From NCBI GenBank assembly GCA_041687095.1, contig JAWLCQ010000118.1, positions 1-15,485 on the forward strand: a stretch of 15,485 nt of DNA, written 5' to 3'. The DNA comes from JAWLCQ01 sp041687095 (GTDB lineage: Bacteria; Planctomycetota; Phycisphaerae; SM23-33). This document shows, piece by piece, positions 1 to 6,591 of this stretch (its first letter is position 1; each line of letters begins with the position of its first letter). The notes under the pieces were generated by a model, which was not told where the DNA came from, searched no databases, and worked only from the letters and a program-made list of their open reading frames with translations. A program made the position numbers and the translations under genes.

Positions 1-90
1 TTCACACCTTCCATAAACCCGAAAACGCGAGGCTTTTCGAGCTTTTTCACCCAAAGACCGGAAAACGACCTTCAGGGTTCGCTTGTTTGA

Positions 91-120
91 GGACTAGGGA
101 ATAGGGACCAAGCACCAGGC
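91..120 (-). repeat. Degenerate heptamer phrase, left copy
   Basis: Read on the minus strand this stretch is a run of 7-base units of the type CCCTATT / CCCTAGT. The same phrase occurs in the other orientation at 538-590. The 13 bases at 93-105 (ACTAGGGAATAGG) are the exact reverse complement of 552-564. The two copies bound the patchwork between dnaB and the left edge. The unit length and wording resemble the GGGAACC array at 2048-2141 in style, though not in sequence. Confidence 0.6.
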
Positions 121-420
121 TTCAGGAGGGAGAATGGTTAGGAGGCAAAGAGTCGGGGGAGAGGTTAGAGGTGAGAGATGAGAGGTGAGAGGTGATACGC
201 GTTCCACGTAGTTCGCAGGCGGGTGCCGTGGTTTGCGGAGCGAAGCGGCTTGCTGCGGCGGAGCCTTGGCGGAGACGGGAGCAACCACGTCAGACCGACG
301 CTGCCCGAGAATTACCTGGGATGCGTATGAGAGGTTAGAGGGCAAGCGACCCATGGAGTCCCGCTCGCCTCCCCTCTCCCCGCTCACCTTCCCCCCAGGC
401 CCACTGCAAAGGCGTGGCCA

Positions 421-502
421 CGGGTGCCACGGCTGTGCTGTTTACAGCCGTGCTCGCACGAGCGCGAGGCGGAACACGGGTTCTGCGAACCCGTGGCACC
501 CG
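421..502. repeat. Nested inverted repeats (three hairpins in an outer stem)
   Basis: The outer 12-bp arms at 421-432 and 491-502 (CGGGTGCCACGG and its exact complement) enclose three smaller hairpins. These are 428-436 with 444-452 (9 bp, 7-base loop), 452-456 with 459-463 (GCTCG/CGAGC), and 475-483 with 487-495 (9 bp, 3-base loop). The outer and inner stems share bases, so they are alternative folds. No T-tract follows on either strand, so this is not a textbook terminator. It lies 80-160 bases past the dnaB stop and might still end that transcript or shield its 3' end. It could equally be a dispersed palindromic repeat. Confidence 0.65.
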
Positions 503-537
503 GCGAATCGCACTATGTGATGGCCCTGCCTTCCCCC

Positions 538-590
538 CCTAGTCCCTAGTGCCTATTCCCTAGTGCCTCCCCCCCCAGTGCCTACTCTTC
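538..590 (+). repeat. Degenerate heptamer phrase, right copy
   Basis: Seven-base units such as TCCCTAG, TGCCTAT, TCCCTAG and TGCCTCC run in phase from about 543. They continue as a C-rich run and a final AGTGCCTAC. The array reaches the dnaB stop codon at 582-584, so the last codons of dnaB abut or overlap it. It is the inverted partner of 91-120. Confidence 0.6.
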
Positions 591-1964
591 GCTGGGCACG
601 TACGTTCCGCTGGCGGCGGACTCGAAGCGGGTGACGTCGGGGCGGAACACCAGGGGCACCGTCCCCGTGGGGCCGTTGCGCTGCTTGGCGATGATGAGTT
701 CGGTGATGCCCGTGGGCATGTACCCGTCCTCGCCCGTGTGGTAGTAGTCCTCGCGGTGCAGGAGGGTGATGACGTCGGCGTCCTGCTCGATCGAGCCGCT
801 CTCGCGGAGGTCGCTCATGCGGGGGCGGTGCGTGGGGCGGTCGGTGGGCCCGCGGTTGAGCTGGGCGGCGCAGACGACGGGGACCTCCAGCTCGCGGGCG
901 AGGGCCTTGATGGACCGCGAGATCTCCGTGATCTGCTCGTGCCGCGGCGTCCCGCTCCGCCCCCCGTACGACACCAACTGCAGGTAATCGACGAAGACGG
1001 CCTGGATGTCGTGCTGCGCCTTCAGCCGCCGGGCCTTCGCCCGCAACTGCAGCGGGGTCAGCATGGCCGAGTCGTCGATGAACACCGGGGCGTTGTGCAG
1101 GTCCCCGGCGGCCGTCTGCAACGCGGTCCAGTCCTCGGGCGTGATCATCCCCCGCCGCATCTGTCGCAGGTTGTACCGCGCGTACGACGACAGGAGCCGC
1201 TGGACGAGCTGCTCGCGGGACATTTCGAGGGAGAAGACGGCGACGGGGACGCGGTCGACGACGGCCATGTGCTCGGCGATGTTGAGCAGGAAGCTGGTCT
1301 TGCCCATGGAGGGGCGGGCGGCGAGGATGAGCATCTCGCCCTTCTGGAACCCGCTGGTCATTTCGTCGAGCACGTCGTACCCGGTCGCCAGGCCCGTGAT
1401 GAGCTTGCCCTCGTTGGCCTGGAGGGACTCGAAGGTCTGCTCCAGCAGTTCGCGGAGCCCGACGGCCTCTTGGCCGATGTGCATCTGGGCGATGCGGAAG
1501 ACGCTGGCCTCGGCGCGGTCGATGATGGAGGCGGTCTCCTCGTCGGACTCGTAGGCGTCGCGGGCCATGTCGGTCCCGGCGAGGATGAGGGCGCGGAGGA
1601 GGGCCTTGTCGCGGACGATGTGGGCGTAGTATTCGGCGTTGGCGGCATCGGGGACGCCCTCGACGAGTTCCACGACGTAGTCGATGCCCCCGATGGCGTC
1701 GAGGAGGTTGAGGCGGTTGAGTTCCTCGCGAACGGTCACCAGATCGATGGGCTTGCGGACCTCCCGCATGTCCAGCAGCAGTTGGTAGAGGATCTGGTGG
1801 GCGGGGCGGTAGAAGTGGTCCTTGTCCGCGATCTGGACGATGATGTCCGCCGAGGTGGCGTCGAGGATCATCGAGCCCAGGACGCAGGCCTCGGCGTGGA
1901 GGGAGTGCGGGGGGACGCGCTGCAGTCCCTCACCGCCCACTGCCTGTGTATCGAGCTGACTCAT
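582..1964 (-). CDS. dnaB: Replicative DNA helicase DnaB
   Basis: Hexameric ATP-driven helicase that unwinds DNA at the replication fork and recruits primase. The 460-residue product has the usual two parts: an N-terminal helical domain (about residues 15-115), then a linker and a RecA-like motor. Walker A is ARPSMGKTS at 216-224 (Lys222), Walker B is VFVDYLQL at 323-330, and the late helicase motif is DLRESGSIEQDAD at 385-397. Length is normal and no intein interrupts the P-loop. I chose the ATG at 1964 over the longer frame from 2018. An AAGGAGG Shine-Dalgarno lies just upstream of it, and the longer frame would run through a promoter -35 box. The neighbouring rplI operon is separated by repeats and a hairpin, so dnaB is probably transcribed alone. 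Identification is certain; loader partners are not in the window. Confidence 0.97.
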   Translation of the reverse strand: MSQLDTQAVGGEGLQRVPPHSLHAEACVLGSMILDATSADIIVQIADKDHFYRPAHQILYQLLLDMREVRKPIDLVTVREELNRLNLLDAIGGIDYVVELVEGVPDAANAEYYAHIVRDKALLRALILAGTDMARDAYESDEETASIIDRAEASVFRIAQMHIGQEAVGLRELLEQTFESLQANEGKLITGLATGYDVLDEMTSGFQKGEMLILAARPSMGKTSFLLNIAEHMAVVDRVPVAVFSLEMSREQLVQRLLSSYARYNLRQMRRGMITPEDWTALQTAAGDLHNAPVFIDDSAMLTPLQLRAKARRLKAQHDIQAVFVDYLQLVSYGGRSGTPRHEQITEISRSIKALARELEVPVVCAAQLNRGPTDRPTHRPRMSDLRESGSIEQDADVITLLHREDYYHTGEDGYMPTGITELIIAKQRNGPTGTVPLVFRPDVTRFESAASGTYVPSEE

Positions 1965-1989
1965 CCTCGCCTCCTTGGTGCGAGCCCCC

Positions 1990-2018
1990 ATTAAAGCATT
2001 CGCGGGCCCCCGTTGCAA
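1990..2018 (-). promoter_or_regulatory. Sigma70-type promoter of dnaB
   Basis: On the minus strand TTGCAA (2018-2013) and TTTAAT (1995-1990) are separated by exactly 17 bases. The -10 matches the TATAAT consensus at 5 of 6 positions and the -35 matches TTGACA at 4 of 6. Transcription would start near 1983, giving a leader of about 20 bases that contains the AAGGAGG ribosome-binding site. This decides the dnaB start at 1964. Confidence 0.7.
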
Positions 2019-2047
2019 TCAGGGCGGGGACCCGAAGCGGGGAATCC

Positions 2048-2141
2048 CGGGACCGGGAACCGGGAACCAGTAGCCAGGAACCGGGGACCGGGAACCTGGA
2101 ACCAGGAACCAGTAGCCGGGAACCGGGAACCGGGAACCAGG
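2048..2141 (+). repeat. Tandem heptamer array, consensus GGGAACC
   Basis: Thirteen consecutive 7-base units fit without a gap from 2048 to 2138, followed by a partial AGG. Five units are exactly GGGAACC. The others differ at one or two positions, apart from the variant AGTAGCC, which occurs as units 4 and 10. The array lies just upstream of the dnaB promoter, between dnaB and rplI. It codes for nothing I recognise. Confidence 0.9.
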
Positions 2142-2202
2142 AAAAGGGGACTGGCTCCGAAGCGGCACGTCGTTCGCCGCGCAGGTGCCTGTCCCCTTTT
2201 CC
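2140..2202. repeat. 12-bp inverted repeat, REP-like
   Basis: The arms GGAAAAGGGGAC (2140-2151) and GTCCCCTTTTCC (2191-2202) are exact complements separated by 39 bases. A direct repeat CCGAAGCG lies inside the left half (2157-2164) and overlaps the right arm (2201-2208). The right half reads GGTGCCTGTCCCCTTTTC. This resembles extragenic palindromes I associate with REP-associated tyrosine transposases in other bacteria, but no such transposase is in the window, so that link is inference. Confidence 0.65.
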
Positions 2203-2310
2203 GAAGCGCAGGCAAGCCGGGAGGGACCGCTGGGGCGCGGGGTTGGGGGGCCATCGCCCCAGGCAGGTGCCGGGGGGCGGGCCGGTGCCCCTGGGGATGC
2301 GCGCATGAGC

Positions 2311-2344
2311 GGACCCACCGGACGATCGGCCGTCCGGTGGGTCC
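2311..2344 (-). terminator. 14-bp hairpin after rplI, probable operon terminator
   Basis: GGACCCACCGGACG (2311-2324) and its exact complement (2331-2344) form a perfect 14-bp stem with a 6-base loop. It starts 23 bases past the rplI stop. No U-tract follows, so it is not a classical intrinsic terminator. Its position at the end of the ribosomal-protein operon and its strength argue for termination or 3'-end protection. Confidence 0.65.
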
Positions 2345-2367
2345 GATAGCTTGCGCGCTCGGTCTCC

Positions 2368-2871
2368 CTACGCCTCTTCGCTGGACTCGGCGGGGGCGGG
2401 GGCTTCGGTCTGGCCTTCCTCCGCCTCGCGGTGGGGGACGACCCAGACGTGGATCGTCGCCTCGATCTCATGCGCGAAGCGGACGGTGACGTCGTGCTTG
2501 TCGAGCTGCCGGATGGGCTCGTCGAGGGCGACCTGCTCGGCCTCGATGAAGATGTTCTTTTCGGCGAGGGCGGCGAGGATCTGGGCGGGGCCGATGGACC
2601 CGTACAGGTGGCCTTCCTCGTTGGCGCGGGCGGCGATGGTGACCTCGGTGCCCTGCAGCAGGCGGGCGCGCTCCTGCATGGCGGCGCGCTCGCGGGCGAG
2701 GCGTTCGAGGTAGGCCTTCTTCTCCTCCTCGATCGCCCGGATGTTCCCGGCGGTGGGTTCAACCGCCAGCCCGTACGGCAGCAGGTAGTTTCGCGCGTAG
2801 CCGATCTTCACCTCGACCACGTCCCCGATCATCCCGAGCTTGTCGACGGTTTTCTTCAGAAGAACCTTCAT
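2368..2871 (-). CDS. rplI: Large-subunit ribosomal protein bL9
   Basis: bL9 binds 23S rRNA near the base of the L1 stalk and extends over the ribosome surface, helping keep reading frame. The N-terminal rRNA-binding domain is intact: MKVLLKKTVDKLGMIGD, then VVEVKIGYARNYLLPYG (the bL9 signature, about residues 18-34). A long helix (about 41-75) and the C-terminal domain follow. At 167 residues it is some 18 longer than the usual 148-150. The excess is an acidic tail rich in Glu, Ala and Pro after about residue 146. The start has GGAG seven bases upstream. It is the last gene of the leftward operon, 46 bases after rpsR. Confidence 0.97.
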   Translation of the reverse strand: MKVLLKKTVDKLGMIGDVVEVKIGYARNYLLPYGLAVEPTAGNIRAIEEEKKAYLERLARERAAMQERARLLQGTEVTIAARANEEGHLYGSIGPAQILAALAEKNIFIEAEQVALDEPIRQLDKHDVTVRFAHEIEATIHVWVVPHREAEEGQTEAPAPAESSEEA

Positions 2872-2917
2872 GAACGTACTCCGTAAGTGCCTGGGGTGAA
2901 TCCGTTGAGACGGGGGA

Positions 2918-3187
2918 TCAGGTGACGTAGGGGATCAGGCCCATGAAGCGGGCGAGCTTGACGGCCGACTTCACCTTCCGCTGATGCTTGGCGCAGTTCC
3001 CGCTCCGCTTGCGGGAGAACATCTTGCCGTGCTGCGTGACCAGCTTGCCCAGCAGGGGGATGTCCTTGTAGTCGATCTCCTCGACCTTCTCGCGGCAGAA
3101 GCGGCACTTGGCCTGCTCGCGGAAGCGAGTCTTCTTCTTTCGCTTGGACGCCGCGCGTCCCTTGTCGCCGAATGTTCGTCTTGCCAT
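2918..3187 (-). CDS. rpsR: Small-subunit ribosomal protein bS18
   Basis: bS18 pairs with bS6 on the 30S platform; the bS6 gene lies two genes upstream here. The 89-residue product has a basic N-terminus, then CRFC (Cys28, Cys31), IDYKDIPLL, and SGNCAKHQR (Cys65, His68). The CxxC plus CxxH pattern could bind zinc, as in the cysteine-containing forms of several ribosomal proteins; that is inference. I chose the ATG at 3187 (MARRTFGDK) with AAAGGA upstream, not the longer frame from 3211 that adds MHGKDTRS. The spacer back to ssb is 112 bases and holds a perfect palindrome. Confidence 0.96.
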   Translation of the reverse strand: MARRTFGDKGRAASKRKKKTRFREQAKCRFCREKVEEIDYKDIPLLGKLVTQHGKMFSRKRSGNCAKHQRKVKSAVKLARFMGLIPYVT

Positions 3188-3272
3188 GGATCTCGTGTCC
3201 TTTCCGTGCATGTCTCCGCCGCATCCCCCGGCCCCGCAGGGTCGGGCGGGCGGTCACTTCTCTACCTTCGGG

Positions 3273-3286
3273 CCTCCCGCGGGAGG
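3273..3286. repeat. Perfect 14-bp palindrome between ssb and rpsR
   Basis: CCTCCCGCGGGAGG lies 14 bases past the ssb stop, inside the 112-base spacer before rpsR. In the operon mRNA it can form only a short GC stem. It may moderate read-through or mark an RNase site between ssb and rpsR. The rest of the spacer is GC-rich and I recognise nothing in it. Confidence 0.5.
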
Positions 3287-3299
3287 TCCCACGCGGGCG

Positions 3300-3788
3300 T
3301 CAGAACGGAATGTCCTCGCCGCCCTCGGAGGGCTCGTAGCCCGGGAACTCGTCGCCGTAGTCCTCCTGCGGGGGGGCGGGGGGCGGAGGCGCCTGCCCCG
3401 GTCCCCGCGCGGGACGGGGAGCGGCCGCCGGGGCCCCACCGCCGCCCGATCCGCCGGACGCCTGGCCGAGGAACTGGAACCCGTCGATCATCACCCGGAG
3501 CTTGCTCCGCTTCTGCCCGTCCTTGCCCTCCCAGGTGTCCAGCTTCAGGTGCCCCTCGACGAGCATGGGGTTGCCCTTGCGGACGTACTGGTTGATGATC
3601 TCGGCCTGTCGGCCGAAGGCGGTGCAGTCGACGAAGCAGGTCTCCTCCCGCTGCTGTCCGTCCTGGGACTTCCAGCGGCGGTTGACGGCGAGGCCGATCT
3701 CGACGACGGCGGTCTGGGACGGGAGGTACTTGAGCTGCGGGTCCCGCGTCAGGTTTCCGATCAGAATGACCTTGTTGTAGTTGGCCAT
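3300..3788 (-). CDS. ssb: Single-stranded DNA-binding protein SSB
   Basis: Coats single-stranded DNA during replication and repair and recruits partner proteins through its C-terminal tip. The OB-fold spans about residues 1-110: MANYNKVILIGNLTRDPQ, then the ETCFVDCTAFG and LVEGHLKLDTWEGKDG segments. A flexible Gly/Pro/Ala-rich linker follows (about 112-140), then the acidic tip ending GGEDIPF, which is the standard partner-binding end. The 162 residues are normal for bacterial SSB. The ATG at 3788 has AGGAG six bases upstream. Its place between the bS6 and bS18 genes is a very common bacterial arrangement. Confidence 0.97.
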   Translation of the reverse strand: MANYNKVILIGNLTRDPQLKYLPSQTAVVEIGLAVNRRWKSQDGQQREETCFVDCTAFGRQAEIINQYVRKGNPMLVEGHLKLDTWEGKDGQKRSKLRVMIDGFQFLGQASGGSGGGGAPAAAPRPARGPGQAPPPPAPPQEDYGDEFPGYEPSEGGEDIPF

Positions 3789-3835
3789 GTAGCTCTCCTG
3801 CGCGAGGAACAGAGCGGGGAGGTCAGGGGGTTCCC

Positions 3836-4321
3836 CTAGTCCTCGCTGTCCTCGTCGGTGGATACTCCGGTCTCGTCATCACTGGGGGCCTCGACCTCAT
3901 CGCGGCGGCGGCGGGGGGGGCGGCGGCGGTCGTCGTCGTCGTCCTGCCCGAAGCCCCGCTCGTCGTCGTAGCGGTCTTCCCGCCGCCCGCTCGTGATGGG
4001 CGGCTCGGCGTTGATCTCGGCCTCGGTGAGCGTCTCCCGCCGCAGGAGCATCGAGCGGAGGATCCGCTCATCCAGCCGGCAGTCGCGCTCGATCTCCACG
4101 ATCATCTGCGGATCGGCCTTGAAGTACGCCAGGATGTACATCCCGCGCTTGCGGCCCTTGATCTCGTAGGCGAGGCGGCGCTCGTCCCACAGCTTGAAGG
4201 CGAGCATCTCTCCGACGTAGCGGGTCAGGATGTTCCGCACCGGGGCGGAGGCCGCCTCGAAGTCCGGCTGCCCCGCGTCCATCAGGAACATTCCCTCGTA
4301 GGTCTGCATCTGGTCAGTCAT
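3836..4321 (-). CDS. rpsF: Small-subunit ribosomal protein bS6 with long charged tail
   Basis: bS6 forms a heterodimer with bS18 on the 30S platform. The ferredoxin-like core is clear: YEGMFLMDAG, WDERRLAYEIKGRKRGMY (about residues 45-61), and ERDCRLDERILRSMLLRR (about 78-95). The product is 161 residues, whereas the core is usually about 95-100. The surplus is a tail of about 55 residues after 105, alternating Asp and Arg runs (QDDDDDRRRPPRRRRDE) and ending in acidic residues. I chose the ATG at 4321, which overlaps the end of pth by 8 bases and has GGGAG five bases upstream; the ATG at 4333 is too close to any ribosome-binding site. The overlap implies translational coupling to pth. Confidence 0.95.
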   Translation of the reverse strand: MTDQMQTYEGMFLMDAGQPDFEAASAPVRNILTRYVGEMLAFKLWDERRLAYEIKGRKRGMYILAYFKADPQMIVEIERDCRLDERILRSMLLRRETLTEAEINAEPPITSGRREDRYDDERGFGQDDDDDRRRPPRRRRDEVEAPSDDETGVSTDEDSED

Positions 4322-4955
4322 GCGAACTCCCATTCTCCTGGGTCTGCTGCGAATCGACCTTTCGGTTGTACCTGTCCATCACGAAGCGAATCCCGTGCGT
4401 CGCCCATTGCTCCACGGCGAGGACGGCGTGGGGGAGGGCCGATTCGATCACCGGCTCCTCGTCGCTCGAAAAACGCATCAGCACGTAATCCACACCCTCG
4501 ATCCGTGGGGGCGGAGTCCCGATCCCGATCCGCAGCCGCGGGATCGCGTCCGTTCCCAAGGCCCGCAGGATGTCCGCCAGGCCGTTATGTCCCCCCGCCG
4601 ACCCCTGCTCGCGAAACCGCAACTGCCCCACGGGCAGGGCCATGTCGTCCATCACCACCAGCACCCGCTCGGGGGCGATGCGATGGAAGCGGGCGGCCTC
4701 CTGAACGCTGCGGCCGGAGAGGTTCATGTACGTCTGCGGCTGCAGGAGCAGGACGCGGAGGGCCTGGTCCTGCGGACCGTGGAGGCGGGCGTCCCACACG
4801 TGCGCCTGGAACGCCGATCGCGGCCCATCGGCCGACCACCGCCGCACCAGCCCGTCCACGACGCGGAACCCCAGGTTGTGCCGGGTCCGGTCGTACTTCG
4901 TCCCCGGGTTTCCCAACCCGACGACAAGGAACGGGCTGTCGTGCTCGCTGGCCAT
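4314..4955 (-). CDS. pth: Peptidyl-tRNA hydrolase
   Basis: Cleaves the ester bond of peptidyl-tRNAs that drop off ribosomes, recycling tRNA. All the residues known from the E. coli enzyme are present: Asn16 in GLGNPG, His26 (catalytic) in TRHNLGF, Asn78 in YMNLSG, Asp103 in MDDMALP, and Asn124 in GGHNGL. The 213 residues are slightly above the usual 185-200, with a short N-terminal extension and a polar C-terminal tail. The gene begins 9 bases after the bL25 stop and overlaps rpsF. The likely ribosome-binding site (GAGGAAAG) lies rather far upstream, across the end of rplY. This suggests coupled translation. Confidence 0.97.
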   Translation of the reverse strand: MASEHDSPFLVVGLGNPGTKYDRTRHNLGFRVVDGLVRRWSADGPRSAFQAHVWDARLHGPQDQALRVLLLQPQTYMNLSGRSVQEAARFHRIAPERVLVVMDDMALPVGQLRFREQGSAGGHNGLADILRALGTDAIPRLRIGIGTPPPRIEGVDYVLMRFSSDEEPVIESALPHAVLAVEQWATHGIRFVMDRYNRKVDSQQTQENGSSHD

Positions 4956-4964
4956 AGGGGGGGG

Positions 4965-5588
4965 CTAGCTTTCCTCTTCGGTCTTGCGCTCGCGGAGCAC
5001 CTCGGGCTCGGACGGTCCGCCCTCGGCGGGCTCGGCGGCCTCCTCCTCCTCGGCGATCACGCTGACGGTGCACACGATCGCGGCCGGGTCTTCCAGCAGC
5101 GTCGCGCCCTCGGGCAGCTTCAGGTCGCTCATGTGCAGCGACTGGCCCAGGGCGAGTTCGGCGACCGGGACGCGGATCTCCTCGGGGATCGCCGTCACCA
5201 CGCACTCGATGGTGACCTCGGCCGCGATCTGCTGGAGCACCCCGCCCTCCTCGGCGCCCTTGGGCGTCCCGCGGAGGAGGATCGGGACCGTGACCTCGAC
5301 CCGCTCGTCCAGGTTCACCCGCGCGAGGTCCGCGTGGAGGATCACCTGGCCGAACGTGTCGTACTGCACGTCCTTGATCAGCACGTTCTCGATCGATCCG
5401 TCGAGGTCGATCTCCAACACGCGCGCCCCGTGCGCCAGGGCCAAGCCCATCTCGTGCTCACTGATCGTCACGGCGACGGACGGCTGCCCGTGGCCATAGA
5501 CGATCCCGGGGATCTGCCCGCTGTCCCGCAGGCGGCGGGACTTGCGCGAGCCGATCTCATTCCTCAACTGCACTTTCATCGTTGCCAT
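4965..5588 (-). CDS. rplY: Ribosomal protein bL25, long CTC form
   Basis: Binds 5S rRNA in the 50S subunit. The 207 residues fit the two-domain CTC/TL5 form, not the short E. coli L25. The N-terminal 5S-binding domain (about 1-95) contains GQIPGIVYG and VILHADL. The beta-rich C-terminal domain (about 96-185) contains EEIRVPVAELALGQSLHMSDL. A final acidic tail of Glu, Ala and Pro follows. The ATG at 5588 (MATMKVQL) has GGGAG a short distance upstream. It sits between prs and pth, a pairing found in many bacteria. Confidence 0.96.
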   Translation of the reverse strand: MATMKVQLRNEIGSRKSRRLRDSGQIPGIVYGHGQPSVAVTISEHEMGLALAHGARVLEIDLDGSIENVLIKDVQYDTFGQVILHADLARVNLDERVEVTVPILLRGTPKGAEEGGVLQQIAAEVTIECVVTAIPEEIRVPVAELALGQSLHMSDLKLPEGATLLEDPAAIVCTVSVIAEEEEAAEPAEGGPSEPEVLRERKTEEES

Positions 5589-5619
5589 GTCGCTCTCCCG
5601 GGCCGGGCGGTCTCGTGCG

Positions 5620-6591
5620 TCACGAACGACCTTCGGCCCTGTCCATTTTCCAGAACAGACTGCTCACGGACTCGTCGTTGTGGATGCGGTGAATGGCCTC
5701 CCCGATCATGCCGGAGACGCTCAAAACGTTCAGCGCCGGCAGCCCCGCGGCCTTCTCCGGCGAAATCGGAATCGTGTCGGTAACCACCAGCTCGTCGATC
5801 GGGGCCGCCTGCAGCCGCTCGATCGCCGGGCCGCACAGCACCGGGTGCGTCACGCCCACGAAGATCTTCTTCGCCCCGCGCTCGCGGCAGAGGGCGGCGG
5901 CCTGGGCGATGGTCCCGGCCGTCGAGATCATGTCGTCCACCATCAGCACGGTGCGGTCCTCGACCGTCCCGATCAGGTGCGACGTCTCCACGGACTGCCC
6001 GCAGACGCGGCGCTTGTTGATGATCGCCAGGTCCCCGCCCAGCCGCTGGGCGTACGAGCGGGCCCGCTTCACGTTCCCCACGTCCGGGCTCACCACCACC
6101 AGGTCCACGAAGTTCTGGTCGGCGTAGTGGCGGCAGAGGACGGGCTCGGCGTGCAGGTTGTCCACGGGCAGGTCGAAGAACCCCTGGATCTGCCCGGCGT
6201 GCAGGTCCAGCGTCAGCACGCGGTCCGCCCCGGCCGTGGCGATCAGGTTCGCCACCAGCTTGGCGGTGATGGGGGTGCGGCCCTCGTCCTTGCGGTCCTG
6301 CCTCGCGTACCCGAAGTAGGGGATGACGGCGGTGATGCGTTCGGCCGACGCGCGGCGGGCGCAGTCGATGAAGACCAGCAGTTCGGTCAGGTTCTCGTTC
6401 ACGGGGGAGCAGGTGGGCTGGATGATGAACAGGTCGCGTCCGCGGACGTCCTCGTCCAGCTTCACCAGCAGTTCCCCGTCGGGGAAGGTGTGGATGGTGG
6501 CGGCCCCGAGGGGGATATGCAGGTACTCGGCGATCCGGCGGGAGAGTTCGGGGTTGGCCCGGCCGCTGAAGATCTTGAGGTTACCCGACAT
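5620..6591 (-). CDS. prs: Ribose-phosphate pyrophosphokinase (PRPP synthetase)
   Basis: Makes PRPP from ribose 5-phosphate and ATP in the cytosol, feeding nucleotide, histidine, tryptophan and NAD synthesis. The 323-residue product is of class I length and carries the expected sites. These are FPDGE (36-40), RQDRK (97-101), the DLHAGQIQGFF metal and ATP segment (129-139), the flexible-loop NKRR (192-195), and the PRPP/ribose-phosphate loop VDDMISTAGT (218-227). The ATG at 6591 has a strong AAGGAGG five bases upstream and overlaps the glmU-like gene by 11 bases. bL25 follows after 31 bases. Confidence 0.97.
   Translation of the reverse strand: MSGNLKIFSGRANPELSRRIAEYLHIPLGAATIHTFPDGELLVKLDEDVRGRDLFIIQPTCSPVNENLTELLVFIDCARRASAERITAVIPYFGYARQDRKDEGRTPITAKLVANLIATAGADRVLTLDLHAGQIQGFFDLPVDNLHAEPVLCRHYADQNFVDLVVVSPDVGNVKRARSYAQRLGGDLAIINKRRVCGQSVETSHLIGTVEDRTVLMVDDMISTAGTIAQAAALCRERGAKKIFVGVTHPVLCGPAIERLQAAPIDELVVTDTIPISPEKAAGLPALNVLSVSGMIGEAIHRIHNDESVSSLFWKMDRAEGRS

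Larger units (their letters stand above)
1..581. other. Gene-poor gap downstream of dnaB, repeat patchwork
   Basis: I see no convincing gene here. The open frames that cross it are made of low-complexity repeats and have no family resemblance. The block from about 91 to 590 carries heptamer phrases at both ends in opposite orientation, a 13-base direct repeat (159-171 and 329-341), GA-rich phrases at 159-196 and nested hairpins at 421-502. The first 90 bases are less GC-rich and could be the edge of another gene. Plus frame 1 is open from the window edge to a TGA at 88-90. On the minus strand a GTG at 50-48 opens a frame that reads plausibly (VKKLEKPRVFGF) to the edge. Neither can be decided from so little sequence. 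Confidence 0.6.

Noticed and set aside
1..50. Start of a leftward gene from a GTG at 50-48
   Set aside because: Only 16 codons are visible and there is no good ribosome-binding site; the competing plus-strand frame is equally open.
421..502. Possible tRNA or other classical structured RNA
   Set aside because: The stems overlap as alternatives, and there is no T-loop or anticodon arm.
738..1994. 418-residue open frame on the plus strand opposite dnaB
   Set aside because: It is the antisense shadow of dnaB in GC-rich DNA: low-complexity Val/Gly/Asp composition, no family resemblance.
1965..2018. N-terminal extension of dnaB to the ATG at 2018
   Set aside because: It would start inside the -35 box of the predicted promoter, while the ATG at 1964 has an AAGGAGG site.
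4320..5783. 487-residue plus-strand frame opposite pth and rplY
   Set aside because: Spans two well-identified genes in antisense, rich in Arg, His and Gly, no motif; a shadow frame.
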